From positions 1-32,113 of the forward strand of contig JAFAZN010000479.1 of the NCBI GenBank assembly GCA_019239775.1: a DNA stretch of 32,113 bases, read 5' to 3'. A program made the position numbers and the translations under genes. This document shows positions 1-8,126 of this stretch, piece by piece; position 1 is the first letter of the stretch; every line of letters starts with the position of its first letter. Origin of the DNA: Chloroflexota bacterium (lineage in GTDB: Bacteria > Chloroflexota > UBA6077 > CF-72). The notes under the pieces were generated by a model that was not told where the DNA came from, searched no databases, and saw only the letters and a program-made list of their open reading frames with translations.

Positions 1-357
1 GCGCTCGCGCTGTACCGCATGCGGAATGCGACCCCACTCCGACTCGCGGCGGTGCTCCACCGGCTGGCGTGGTGCGCGCGCGAACGCGGCGACGAGCTTG
101 CGGAGCACACGTGGCTGTCGCAAGCGCTGCAAGCGTACGCCATGGCATACAACCACTTCGATGAGCGCGAGGGACCCAAGACGGAGCTGCGTGTCATCTA
201 CCTGTGCGCCGAGCTCAGCTCCCGCCTGGGCGATGCCCACGCCGCAACGCGCTGGTCCACCGAAGGCCTCCGACACCCGGCGATCAAGGACCACCCCCAC
301 TGGGAGCGCATGCTGCGCGAACAGTGGACCACTGTCCGCGCAAGCGCTGCGCAATAG
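1..357 (+). CDS. C-terminal part of a DUF2225-like protein (5' truncated)
   Basis: The frame is open from base 1 (reading ALALYR before the first Met at 19), so the gene starts outside the window; 118 residues remain. The segment is helical and TPR-like. A stretch reading RVIYLCAELSSRLGD, followed by ATRW and a final REQW, matches the conserved C-terminal signature of DUF2225 proteins, where a YL-GEL-RRLGD helix is followed by a W and an REQW end. The biochemical role of DUF2225 is not known to me. The stop at 355-357 lies 13 bp from the stop of the opposing methyltransferase. The N-terminal Cys-rich part that would settle the family is not in view. Confidence 0.6.
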   Translation, partial: ALALYRMRNATPLRLAAVLHRLAWCARERGDELAEHTWLSQALQAYAMAYNHFDEREGPKTELRVIYLCAELSSRLGDAHAATRWSTEGLRHPAIKDHPHWERMLREQWTTVRASAAQ

Positions 358-370
358 GCAGTTCTTCTGT

Positions 371-1192
371 TCAGCTCGGCTTCTGCGCCGATGCAATGTT
401 GGCAATGCTAGTCAGGTGCACGCCGTCGGCTTGCACCAACGGCTCCAGTGCACGCGTGATCACAGCGCGCACCGCTTCCTGCTGCTCTGGCCGGAGCTCT
501 TGCATCCGCGCCGCGGCGGAAGTCGCGATGGCGACTTGCAGACCCTGCTGGATGCCACCCTCCAGGATCGAGACGAGTTGTCTGCTTTGCACTTGCACGC
601 CTTGGAACCCCGCGCTATGGATGGCTTGCGCAAGTGCGGCGGGGTCGCGGCCGAAGTCCGAGGGCTGCGGTCCGCTCTCTGGCAGCCCAAGCTCGGCGAC
701 AGCTTGACGGAACAGTCCAAACGGGGACTGTTGCCAGAGTGCGACGCCGAGGCGCCCGCCCGGTTTGAGGAGTCGTTTGATCTCTTGGAGAGCCGCGTAC
801 GGATCGGCCATGTGCTGGAGACCTTGCTGGCAGTAGGCAACATCGAACGCCTCGTTGTTTAGCGGCATCTCCGTAGCCGGTGCTTCGATGTAGTCGATCG
901 GCGCCGCGCCAGGTTCGGGTGGCCAGTCGCGGCCGACCGCGAGCATGGCGGCGCTGATGTCCACGGCCTTTATGCTGCCATCGGGCCCAACAAGCTTGGC
1001 CGCTTCGCGCGCGACGGTGCCCGGGCCAGTGGCCACATCAAGCACCCGTTCGCCAGCGCGTGGCGGGACGATCTCCAGAAGCACGCGCGCCCAGGGCGTG
1101 AACACGCGCGGCAGGTGAATGTCACGATACGTCGCCGCCGTGGCATCGCGCCCAAAGTGCGGGCTGCGAGTGAAAGCCGAAGTCTCGGTCAT
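371..1192 (-). CDS. Class I SAM-dependent methyltransferase (UbiE/MenG-like)
   Basis: A protein of about 273 residues that should transfer a methyl group from S-adenosylmethionine. Motif I reads VLDVATGPGTVA near residues 50-61, followed by an acidic motif II (KAVDIS), then a DVAYCQQGLQHM motif and LLKPGGRLGVALW, the usual order in a Rossmann-fold methyltransferase of the UbiE/Methyltransf_11 type. No transmembrane segment is seen. The start could be GTG at 1195 or ATG at 1192; I chose the ATG. The gene follows the liv genes on the same strand, but a strong hairpin (1219-1244) separates them, so it is probably not part of that operon. The substrate cannot be read from sequence; quinone and small-molecule methylation are both possible. 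Confidence 0.85.
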   Translation of the reverse strand: MTETSAFTRSPHFGRDATAATYRDIHLPRVFTPWARVLLEIVPPRAGERVLDVATGPGTVAREAAKLVGPDGSIKAVDISAAMLAVGRDWPPEPGAAPIDYIEAPATEMPLNNEAFDVAYCQQGLQHMADPYAALQEIKRLLKPGGRLGVALWQQSPFGLFRQAVAELGLPESGPQPSDFGRDPAALAQAIHSAGFQGVQVQSRQLVSILEGGIQQGLQVAIATSAAARMQELRPEQQEAVRAVITRALEPLVQADGVHLTSIANIASAQKPS

Positions 1193-1218
1193 CACAATCC
1201 AGGGTAGTACCCCGCCCC

Positions 1219-1244
1219 CCGCGCACCACGGCCCTGGTGCGCGG
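1219..1244 (-). terminator. Stem-loop after livF, candidate terminator
   Basis: A perfect 10-bp inverted repeat (CCGCGCACCA at 1219-1228 pairs with TGGTGCGCGG at 1235-1244) encloses a 6-nt loop. It lies just downstream of the livF stop (1259) in the leftward direction. No U-tract follows, so it may be factor-dependent or may protect the RNA end rather than act as a classical intrinsic terminator. Confidence 0.55.
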
Positions 1245-1258
1245 AATCGCGCGGAACG

Positions 1259-1948
1259 TCAGACGCCCAGGAAGCGGTGTTTCAGGTCTTCGTCTGCTCG
1301 CAGCGAGCTGGCACTGGTTTCGGCCACTACCTGGCCTTTATTCAGCACGTAACAGCGGTCGGCTACTGAGAGCGCCATCGCCAGGTTTTGCTCTGCCAGC
1401 AGGATCGCCATGCCTGATTGTTTCAGCTCGCCGATGATGCGGCCGATGTCGCGCACGATCAGTGGCGCCAGGCCCTCGGATGGCTCGTCCATCAACAACA
1501 CGCTGGGGTTCATCAAGAGGGCGCGGCCAATGGCCAGCATCTGCTGCTCGCCACCGCTCAGCGAGGTGCCGCGCAAGTGCTGCCGTTCCATCAATCGAGG
1601 GAACAACTCGTAGACACGCGACAACGTCCAGGGCCCCGACGGCCGGGCAGCGAAAACCAGATTCTCACGCACCGAAAGTGGTGCAAAGATGCGGCGCCCC
1701 TGCGGCACCAGACCAACTCCCGCGCCCGCAATGGCGTGAGGTGGTTTCCCTGTCATGTCGCGGCCGAGCACCGTCACGCTGCCAGCGCGCGGTCGCAAAA
1801 ACCCGATGATGGAGCTCAGCGTGGTGGTTTTGCCGGCCCCGTTACGTCCGAGCAACGCCACCAGCTCACCGGCTCGAACCTCCAGTGACACGCCCTGCAG
1901 CACGTGCGAATCGCCGTAATAGGTGTGGATCCCATCAACTATCAGCAA
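1259..1948 (-). CDS. livF: HAAT-family ABC transporter ATP-binding protein LivF
   Basis: This 229-residue cytoplasmic ATPase powers import with LivG through the LivHM permease. Walker A is GRNGAGKTT, the signature is LSGGEQQMLAIGRA, and Walker B is VLLMDEPSEGLAP; the SEGLAP extension is typical of LivF as opposed to LivG. The start is an unusual TTG at 1948, 9 bp after the livG stop, with a GGAG about 12 bases upstream. The second residue onward (LIVDGIHTYYGDSHVLQGV) aligns with normal LivF N-termini, which supports this start. It is the last gene of livHMGF and is followed by a hairpin. Confidence 0.93.
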   Translation of the reverse strand: MLIVDGIHTYYGDSHVLQGVSLEVRAGELVALLGRNGAGKTTTLSSIIGFLRPRAGSVTVLGRDMTGKPPHAIAGAGVGLVPQGRRIFAPLSVRENLVFAARPSGPWTLSRVYELFPRLMERQHLRGTSLSGGEQQMLAIGRALLMNPSVLLMDEPSEGLAPLIVRDIGRIIGELKQSGMAILLAEQNLAMALSVADRCYVLNKGQVVAETSASSLRADEDLKHRFLGV

Positions 1949-1957
1949 ACCGAAAAA

Positions 1958-2701
1958 CTACTCCGGTTCTCCGAGGTACACAGCGCGCACTTGTGAGTCG
2001 TGCCGCACGTCGTCAGGCGCCCCATCCGCAATCACCTGACCGTGGTCCAGCACGGTAATCCGGTCTGCCACTGCGAACACCGTGTCCATGTCATGCTCGA
2101 TGATCAGCAGCGTCAGGTCACGCGGCAGCGCGCCGATGGTGGCAACCGAGCTGGCGGTCTCCGCCACCGACATGCCAGCGGTCGGCTCGTCCAGCAACAG
2201 CAGCGATGGTTCACCGGCGAGGGCAATCGCCATCTCCAACTGGCGCTGTTCGCCATACGAGAGGTTCTTGGCCGGCTCCAGCTGCCGACTCCACAAGCCG
2301 GCGCGCTCCAGGACGAGCCGCGTCCGACCATTAACTGAGTCAAAGCTCCACCACGGTCGAAACCAGTGGTGACCTTGCTTCTGGTGGGCCTGTACGGCCA
2401 GTCGGACGTTCTCGAATGTGGTGAGTTCCAGAAAGAGACTGTTCTTCTGGAACGTGCGCGCCAGTCCAAGACGGAACATGCGCTCTGGTGGCAGGTTCGT
2501 GACTTCACGTTCGCCGAGATGCACCGCTCCCGAGGTGGGGGGCAGCTCACCGCTGATGATGTTGAACAGGGTTGTCTTGCCGGCGCCGTTGGGACCGATA
2601 ATCGCGCGCCGTTCGCCGGGTTGCACTGACAGGCTGACGTCGCGCAGTGCTTGCACGCCGGCGAAGTTCTTGCACACGCGCTCCAGGCTAAGCAGCGCCA
2701 T
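1958..2701 (-). CDS. livG: HAAT-family ABC transporter ATP-binding protein LivG
   Basis: A 247-residue ATPase partner of LivF. Walker A is GPNGAGKTT, the signature LSYGEQRQLEMA, and Walker B LLLLDEPTAGMS. The C-terminus carries the BCA_ABC_TP_C-like end DVRHDSQVRAVYLGE, a LivG hallmark. An upstream in-frame start at 2743 would add 14 residues of unrelated, Ser/Gly-rich sequence overlapping livM. The ATG at 2701 begins MALLSLERVCKNFAG, where homology normally starts, and has GGAG about 12 bases upstream. With this start, livG overlaps the livM end by 14 bp, suggesting coupled translation. Confidence 0.93.
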   Translation of the reverse strand: MALLSLERVCKNFAGVQALRDVSLSVQPGERRAIIGPNGAGKTTLFNIISGELPPTSGAVHLGEREVTNLPPERMFRLGLARTFQKNSLFLELTTFENVRLAVQAHQKQGHHWFRPWWSFDSVNGRTRLVLERAGLWSRQLEPAKNLSYGEQRQLEMAIALAGEPSLLLLDEPTAGMSVAETASSVATIGALPRDLTLLIIEHDMDTVFAVADRITVLDHGQVIADGAPDDVRHDSQVRAVYLGEPE

Positions 2702-3719
2702 GCCGGACGCGTCTCCAGATCCCGACGATGCCGCCGCGCACAAAGAGCACGAAGATGACGAACAGCGCGCCCAGAATCAACTGCCACCGACCGGTGAAGA
2801 TCGACGAGAGCACGTTCTGCAGGATCAGGAATGCAGTCGTGCCAAGGATTGGGCCAACCAGCGTGGCTTCGCCGCCGAGGAGCACCATCAGCACCGCGGT
2901 GCCGGAGGTGGTAAAGCCAATGTCGTCGGGTGAGATGAACTGGTTGAAGAATGCGTAAAAAACGCCGGCAACGCTGGCGAAGACGCCAGCAATCCAGAAT
3001 GCGCCCAGCTTGTACAGGCGCGTGTTGTAGCCGATGGCGCGCATGCGCGCTTCGTTCTGATGAATGCCAATCAGCGTGCGACCGAATGGCGAGTGAATCA
3101 GGCGGTACATCAGAAAGAAGCAAACGATGGCAGCCACCACCGTCAGGATGTAATAGGGGACGCCGCGCCCAACGGTCAGGCCTGGCACAAACAACTCGGG
3201 TGAGTGGACCCCGGGCAGTCCGTTGGTGCCGCCGGTGACCGCTCCCCATTTCAGGGCCACTGCCGAGAGCATTTGCGCAAATGCCAGCGTGAGCATTAGA
3301 AAGTACACACCGCTCGTGCGCAGCGCCAGAAGTCCGAGTACGAGTGAGCCTGCGCTCGCAAGTGCAATTGCCGCAATCAGCGCGACTCCGAGATTGGAAA
3401 CGCCAAGCTCCGCCGACAGGATTGCCGCGGCATAGGCGCCCAGTCCGAGGAATGCGGCGTGGCCGAACGACGGGAGTCCGGCATAGCCGAGCAGGAGGTC
3501 CAGACTCATAGTGAAGATGCTGAACACCAGGATGCTGGTGGCCAGGCTGACGCCGAACGGAAAGAATTGCGCGGCTGCGACCGGCAGCGCCAGCACAATC
3601 GCGATCAAGACGAGGTAAACCGGGTTGAGCGCGCGTACTCCGTGGCGCGCCACGCGATCCATCTCCAGCGGCGCGGCGACGGAGGTCAACTCCCGAGGGG
3701 CAATTGCGTCTTCGGCCAT
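2688..3719 (-). CDS. livM: HAAT-family ABC transporter permease LivM
   Basis: A 343-residue inner-membrane permease with roughly nine hydrophobic helices from about residue 35 to 335. The conserved BPD_transp_2 region includes LLLGYAGLPSFGHAAFLGLGAY, and the cytoplasmic coupling region is IHQNEARMRAIGYNTRLYKL, both typical of LivM. The N-terminal 30 residues are soluble and not well conserved. It pairs with LivH (stop 3726, 6 bp upstream of this start) to make the import channel. Its 3' end overlaps livG. Confidence 0.93.
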   Translation of the reverse strand: MAEDAIAPRELTSVAAPLEMDRVARHGVRALNPVYLVLIAIVLALPVAAAQFFPFGVSLATSILVFSIFTMSLDLLLGYAGLPSFGHAAFLGLGAYAAAILSAELGVSNLGVALIAAIALASAGSLVLGLLALRTSGVYFLMLTLAFAQMLSAVALKWGAVTGGTNGLPGVHSPELFVPGLTVGRGVPYYILTVVAAIVCFFLMYRLIHSPFGRTLIGIHQNEARMRAIGYNTRLYKLGAFWIAGVFASVAGVFYAFFNQFISPDDIGFTTSGTAVLMVLLGGEATLVGPILGTTAFLILQNVLSSIFTGRWQLILGALFVIFVLFVRGGIVGIWRRVRHGAA

Positions 3720-3725
3720 ACGCGC

Positions 3726-4595
3726 TCAGTGGAGCTTCATGCCGAATAGTCCGTTGGGTCGCACCAGGAGGATGAGACCCATCACCAGGAACGTCAGCAC
3801 CAGGGCGATGGCGGGGACAAGGATTGTCAAAAACGTCACCGCGATGCCTATCAGAAGTCCGCCCCAGAATGCGCCGGTCAGGCTGCCCATGCCGCCAACC
3901 ACGACCACTATAAGGGCATTGATCAGCACCTGGGCATCCACACCCGGAAACAGGCTAAGAACCGGACCTGCGACGACACCACCGAAAGCTGCCAGCGCGG
4001 CGCCGAACGCGAACACGCCGGTGAAGACCGCGCCGATGTTCACACCCAGTCCAGCTACCATCTGGCGATCGGCCACGCCCGCGCGGACGATCGCGCCGAT
4101 TCGTGTGCGCCGCTCGATCAGCCACAGTGCGAAGGCGATCAGGAGCCCGATCGCGATCACAAACAGTCGGTACACCGGATAGGTGTTGCCGAGGATGGTG
4201 ACGGGCCCTGAGAAGATATCGGGTGGTTGGAGGACCAGCTCGTTGGTGCCCCAGATGATCTTGACCAGCTCCGCGGCCATGAACGAGAGGCCGAAGGTCA
4301 GGATCACCTGGTCCAGCAGCGGCCTCCGATAGAGACGTTTGAGAAGCAGCACCTCGATGCCAACTCCGAGAACGCCGACCGCGATCGGTGCCACCACCAG
4401 CGCCAGCCAGAAGTTGTGCGACGCTTTTGCCGCGGTGTAGCCGATGTACGCGCCCAACATAAAGAACGAGCCGTGGGCAAGATTGACCACGTCCATCATG
4501 CCGAAGATCAGCGACAGTCCCGCCGCGAGCAGGAACAGCAGCAGGCCGTATGCGATGCCGTTGAGTCCCTGGACGATGACGAAGTCGGCGGTCAT
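3726..4595 (-). CDS. livH: HAAT-family ABC transporter permease LivH
   Basis: A permease of about 289 residues with eight or so membrane helices. Typical LivH features are the N-terminal VQGLNGIAYGLLLFLLAAGLSLIFG, the VVNLAHGSFFMLGAY motif, and the coupling loop RRTRIGAIVRAGVADRQMVAGLGVN. The ATG at 4595 begins MTADFVIVQGLNG, where LivH proteins normally start. A GTG at 4634 in the same frame would add 13 residues and has a GGAAGG about 10 bases upstream, so it remains possible. If used, the 17-nt repeat array at 4643-4710 would lie directly in its 5' leader. livH is the first gene of livHMGF. Confidence 0.92.
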   Translation of the reverse strand: MTADFVIVQGLNGIAYGLLLFLLAAGLSLIFGMMDVVNLAHGSFFMLGAYIGYTAAKASHNFWLALVVAPIAVGVLGVGIEVLLLKRLYRRPLLDQVILTFGLSFMAAELVKIIWGTNELVLQPPDIFSGPVTILGNTYPVYRLFVIAIGLLIAFALWLIERRTRIGAIVRAGVADRQMVAGLGVNIGAVFTGVFAFGAALAAFGGVVAGPVLSLFPGVDAQVLINALIVVVVGGMGSLTGAFWGGLLIGIAVTFLTILVPAIALVLTFLVMGLILLVRPNGLFGMKLH

Positions 4596-4642
4596 CGCGC
4601 CCGCGCAGGGTACCACGACACTGCGCTTGCGCACCCGCAGCG

Positions 4643-4710
4643 AGCCTTCCGCGGATGAACTCTTCGAGGGATTACACCCCTTGAGGGATTGAACCCTTTT
4701 GGGACAGTCG
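4643..4710. repeat. Four-unit 17-nt hairpin tandem repeat (array A)
   Basis: Four consecutive 17-base units lie at 4643, 4660, 4677 and 4694: AGCCTTCCGCGGATGAA, CTCTTCGAGGGATTACA, CCCCTTGAGGGATTGAA, CCCTTTTGGGACAGTCG. Most units contain a small inverted repeat (CTC/GAG, CCC/GGG) around a 3-4 base loop. Adjacent units can also pair, GGG with the next CCC, across a six-base linker resembling GATGAA. The same family occurs at 31596-31755. The array sits between divergent livH and its binding protein. Confidence 0.7.
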
Positions 4711-4729
4711 GTGCGTCGGGTTGTAGCAT
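4701..4729 (+). promoter_or_regulatory. Possible promoter of the ABC binding-protein gene
   Basis: GGGACA (4701-4706, 4 of 6 matches to TTGACA) and TAGCAT (4724-4729, 4 of 6 matches to TATAAT) are separated by 17 bases and lie 27 bases before the ATG at 4757. The -35 element falls inside the last unit of hairpin array A. The matches are only moderate and the call is tentative. Confidence 0.3.
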
Positions 4730-4756
4730 CGGCGCGAGATCCTCAGGGGGAATGGC

Positions 4757-6049
4757 ATGACTGACCTTCGGGTTCGGGCGCTCTCACGTCGGACAGTACT
4801 TCGTGCATTTATCGGTGGAGGTGCCGCGGTCGCGGTTGGCTCGGTCCTCGCGGCGTGCACACCCGCAGCACCGGCGCAGCCGGCGGCAACCGGCGCAGGT
4901 CAGCAGCCGGCGGCCACCAGCCAGGCGCAGCAGGCGCCGGCAGCCAGCAGCGGCTCCGGTGGTGAGCTCAAGATCGGGCTCCTGTCTGGTTTCTCTGGGC
5001 CGTACGCGGCCTTCGGTCCCGATATGGCTGGCTCAATCGAGGTCTACCTTGACCAGCACGGCGGCATGGTCGGCGGCGTCAAACCGACAGTCATCCAGGA
5101 AGACGAAGGCGCGACGCCACAGGACGCCCTGCTGAAAGCGCGCAAGCTCGTCGAGCAAGATCGTGTGAATGTCCTGATGGGCATCGTGAGTAGCGCCAAT
5201 GCCCTGGCGGTGCGCGACCTTCTCGATAGCTCAAAGACCCCAACCATCATCACCAACGCCGGCGCCGACGACCTGACAGGCGCCAAGCGCAGCCAGTACA
5301 TCGTGCGCGTCTCGTTCAGCAGCTGGCAGGCGGGGGCGCCGGCCGGGCCGTGGGCGGCGCAGCAGGGATGGAAGAAAGTCATGGCGTTCGCGCCCGACTA
5401 CGCTGCTGGATACGAACAGCTCGCGGGTTTCGCTGATACCTTCCAGCAAGCCGGCGGCACGGTCACTGACAAAGTGTTTCCGCCACTTGGCAACAGCGAC
5501 TACGCGCCGTTCCTGGGGAAGATCAAAGCCGGCAGTCCGGATGCCGTATGGGGGTTCTTCGCTGGCGCGGACCAGATCAAATTCGTGCAGCAGTACCAGC
5601 AGTTCGTGGGCGATAGCATCCCGCTCTTCGGCAATACTCTGTCTCGCAACGCCGCGGAGGCGATTGGCAAGACGATTGCGGTGGTCAAGATGGGGGCCAC
5701 GGGTTGGGAAGAGTCGCTGGATAATCCGCTCAACCAGACCTTCGTGTCGGATTTCATGAAGAAGTTCAACCGTCACAACGACTATGGCGAGTACACCTAT
5801 GACGCCATGGGATTGCTGGACAAGGTGCTCACGGATTTGAAAGGCGATACCAATCCCGACAAGCTAGTCCAGGCGTTGAACGGAGTGACGTCATTCCAGA
5901 GCATTCGCGGGGAGATCAAGATCGACCCGGACTCACACGGACTGATTCAGACCTACTATCACACGGAGCCACAGGTGGACGGTGATACCGCCCGCATCCA
6001 CGTCGTCGGCAGCCTGGGCGTATTCGGGCCGCACTCGCAGGTGAGTTGA
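4757..6049 (+). CDS. ABC transporter substrate-binding lipoprotein (LivJ/LivK-like, Peripla_BP_6)
   Basis: The 430-residue external receptor for the adjacent livHMGF importer. The N-terminus has a twin-arginine-like stretch (SRRTVLR, R11-R12), a hydrophobic core and a lipobox SVLAAC with the lipidated Cys at residue 34. An Ala/Pro/Gln-rich linker to about residue 70 follows, and then the type I periplasmic binding fold beginning ELKIGLLSGFSGPYAAFGPDM. An AGGGGGA ribosome site lies about 6 bases before ATG 4757. Family members bind branched-chain amino acids, amides, urea or aromatic acids; the ligand cannot be chosen from sequence. The gene is divergent from livH and ends 7 bp from the end of the rhamnose operon. 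The fold suggests an amino acid or amide ligand, but position leaves a sugar-derived ligand open. Confidence 0.92.
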   Translation: MTDLRVRALSRRTVLRAFIGGGAAVAVGSVLAACTPAAPAQPAATGAGQQPAATSQAQQAPAASSGSGGELKIGLLSGFSGPYAAFGPDMAGSIEVYLDQHGGMVGGVKPTVIQEDEGATPQDALLKARKLVEQDRVNVLMGIVSSANALAVRDLLDSSKTPTIITNAGADDLTGAKRSQYIVRVSFSSWQAGAPAGPWAAQQGWKKVMAFAPDYAAGYEQLAGFADTFQQAGGTVTDKVFPPLGNSDYAPFLGKIKAGSPDAVWGFFAGADQIKFVQQYQQFVGDSIPLFGNTLSRNAAEAIGKTIAVVKMGATGWEESLDNPLNQTFVSDFMKKFNRHNDYGEYTYDAMGLLDKVLTDLKGDTNPDKLVQALNGVTSFQSIRGEIKIDPDSHGLIQTYYHTEPQVDGDTARIHVVGSLGVFGPHSQVS

Positions 6050-6056
6050 GGGAGGA

Positions 6057-8126
6057 TCAGCGGGAGTAGGCGGCCACGACGCCACCGTCCACGTTCAGGA
6101 TGTTGCCGGTGGACTTGGCGGAACGCGACGAGGCGAAAAACAACACCGCCTCGGCGATGTCTTCGGGGAAGACGTTTACTTTGAGTGTGGTACGCGCGCG
6201 GTAGTGCTCCTCCAGCTGTTCGGGCTCGATACCGTACGTTGCCGCGCGCTGCTCGCGCCATGCGCTGCTCCAGATACTGGAGCCTTGCAGCACGGCGTCA
6301 GGATTAACCGTATTCACGCGAATTCCGGCGGCGCCGCCTTCCTCCGCCAGACAGCGGGCCAGGTGGATCTCCAGTGCCTTGGCGGACGAATACGCAGATG
6401 CATTGCGGCCGCCCACCAGGCCGTTCTTGGAGGCGACGAACACCACACTACCGCCATGATCTTGCGCACGTAGAACCTTGAATGCCTCGCGCGCTACGAG
6501 AAAGTAGCCTGTTCCGAGTACGGAGAGGTTCAGGTTCCACTCGTTGAGTGAGGTTTCCTCCACGGGGTGCGACGTGGAAATACCCGCGTTGGAGACGACG
6601 ATGTCGACACCTCCGTAGGCCCTGACGGCCTCGGCAAATGCGTTGGCGACCGCGGACTCGCTGGTCACGTCCATGTCAACTGCCAAAGCGCGGCCAGGCC
6701 CCTGGCTGCTGACCAACTCACTCGCAACGTGTTTTGCGCCTTCACTATTGCGGTCCGCGATTACCACGTGCGCACCTGCTTCGGCCAGACGCTGGGCGAC
6801 CGCGCGACCGATGCCGGAGGCTGCGCCAGTCACCAACGCCACCTGGCCCGCCAGTTCCTTGGGTGGCGGCAGCAGACTCAGCTTGTACAGCTCCATCGGC
6901 CAGTACTCGACGCCAAATGTTTCAGACTCCGTCAACGGATCGAAGCCACCAAGTCGGGCCGAAGCGGATAGAACGGCGATTGCACGCTCGTACAGTGCGG
7001 CGGCAATCCCGGCTTGAGCGGCATCTGGACCGGTGGTGATGATTCCGAGGCCGGGAACGAGCACCACGCGCGGCGCCGGATCCCGCATGGCCACACCGCT
7101 GTCCGCGTGACGGGCGACGTACTCCGCGTAGCGGCGCTCGAATTGCGCGACACCACTCCGGAAGGCATCTGTGAGTTCCACCAAGGAGGAGGTTGGCGGC
7201 ACGACCAGCGGCCATGGTTTGGTGTGCACGAGGTGGTCGGGACACGCCGGACCAGCACTTGCGATCTCGGCCACGTCGGGCCGACTCGCAAAGGCGCGTG
7301 CTTTTTCGCCAGTGTCTGCACGCAGCACCATCGGCCGGCGTTGCGAGATCGCGCCTCGCAGTGCGGGCAGCGCGAGCGTGAGGACCGACTCATCAATAGA
7401 CGGAGGATGCTGACCAACAGCGAAGATGCGCCGCTGATCTGCTCGGTCCGCCAGTGCCTCCGCCGCGCACGCGATGGCCTTGATGGTGTTCGCGTAACAC
7501 GCCTCGGCGGAGTCGCCCCATGTGACCAGTCCGTGTTTTGCCATCAGTACGCACGTCGCGTCCGGTTGCGAGCGCACCCGTAGCGCGATGCGTTTCCCGA
7601 GTGCGAACCCGGGCCGTTCGTAGTCGATCCAGATGGCGCGACCGCCCCAGAGTCGCTGCGCCAACTCGCGCCCGGATGGGATGGCGCAAAGAGTAATGAC
7701 TGCGTCTGGATGCGTGTGATCGATGTGTTCGAATGGCAGCATGCTGTGCAGCGGCGTCTCGATCGACGCGCGCGGTTGACCCGGTTTCAGCACCGCATGC
7801 TCGTAATACGCCACCAGCTCCTCGTCGGTCATCGATTCGCGCTCCAGCAAGGGGAGCACGTCCTCCATGCGGAGCGCGGTGAACTGGTGCGGCCGAATGG
7901 TCGCAAGATCCGAACCGGAGCCTTTGACCCACAACACCGGCGTTTCGCGCTGGCGAAAATCGAGCTCAACGGCTTTTGTAGAGGTGTTGCCACCGCCCCA
8001 GTTAGCGACCGAACGGTCCGTTCCCAGGAGATTGGATCGGTACGCCAGCAGCTCGAGCGAGTTGAGCCCGACGGTTCGTTCGGAATTCCAGTGGTTGACC
8101 GGCGGCTCGATGGGAAAATCCGTCAT
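6057..8126 (-). CDS. rhaEW: Bifunctional rhamnulose-1-phosphate aldolase / short-chain (lactaldehyde) dehydrogenase
   Basis: A 689-residue two-domain enzyme. Residues 1 to about 400 form a class II aldolase: NWGGGNTS at 42-49 for phosphate binding, a likely catalytic Glu in SIETPLH (E123), and the metal-binding HTHP at 137-140. Residues about 425-689 form a short-chain dehydrogenase: TGAASGIG at 433-440 binds NAD and YSSAK (Tyr579, Lys583) is catalytic. The fusion is known from rhamnose pathways of Bacillus and Chloroflexus relatives. There it splits L-rhamnulose-1-phosphate into glycerone phosphate and L-lactaldehyde and then oxidises the aldehyde. The ATG overlaps the rhaI stop by 4 bp (ATGA). 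It is the last gene of the operon. Confidence 0.93.
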   Translation of the reverse strand: MTDFPIEPPVNHWNSERTVGLNSLELLAYRSNLLGTDRSVANWGGGNTSTKAVELDFRQRETPVLWVKGSGSDLATIRPHQFTALRMEDVLPLLERESMTDEELVAYYEHAVLKPGQPRASIETPLHSMLPFEHIDHTHPDAVITLCAIPSGRELAQRLWGGRAIWIDYERPGFALGKRIALRVRSQPDATCVLMAKHGLVTWGDSAEACYANTIKAIACAAEALADRADQRRIFAVGQHPPSIDESVLTLALPALRGAISQRRPMVLRADTGEKARAFASRPDVAEIASAGPACPDHLVHTKPWPLVVPPTSSLVELTDAFRSGVAQFERRYAEYVARHADSGVAMRDPAPRVVLVPGLGIITTGPDAAQAGIAAALYERAIAVLSASARLGGFDPLTESETFGVEYWPMELYKLSLLPPPKELAGQVALVTGAASGIGRAVAQRLAEAGAHVVIADRNSEGAKHVASELVSSQGPGRALAVDMDVTSESAVANAFAEAVRAYGGVDIVVSNAGISTSHPVEETSLNEWNLNLSVLGTGYFLVAREAFKVLRAQDHGGSVVFVASKNGLVGGRNASAYSSAKALEIHLARCLAEEGGAAGIRVNTVNPDAVLQGSSIWSSAWREQRAATYGIEPEQLEEHYRARTTLKVNVFPEDIAEAVLFFASSRSAKSTGNILNVDGGVVAAYSR

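Noticed and set aside
26..862. Rightward 278-codon frame over the first genes
   Set aside because: It is Arg/Ser/Cys-rich and runs antisense to the methyltransferase, whose motifs are clear.
2113..3249. Leftward 378-codon frame across livM and livG
   Set aside because: It is an out-of-frame reading of both genes, rich in Arg, His and Cys, with no hydrophobic pattern or domain.
6050..6056. Terminator search between the binding-protein gene and the rhamnose operon end
   Set aside because: The 7-bp gap holds no stem-loop; termination must occur inside the opposing genes or depend on a factor.
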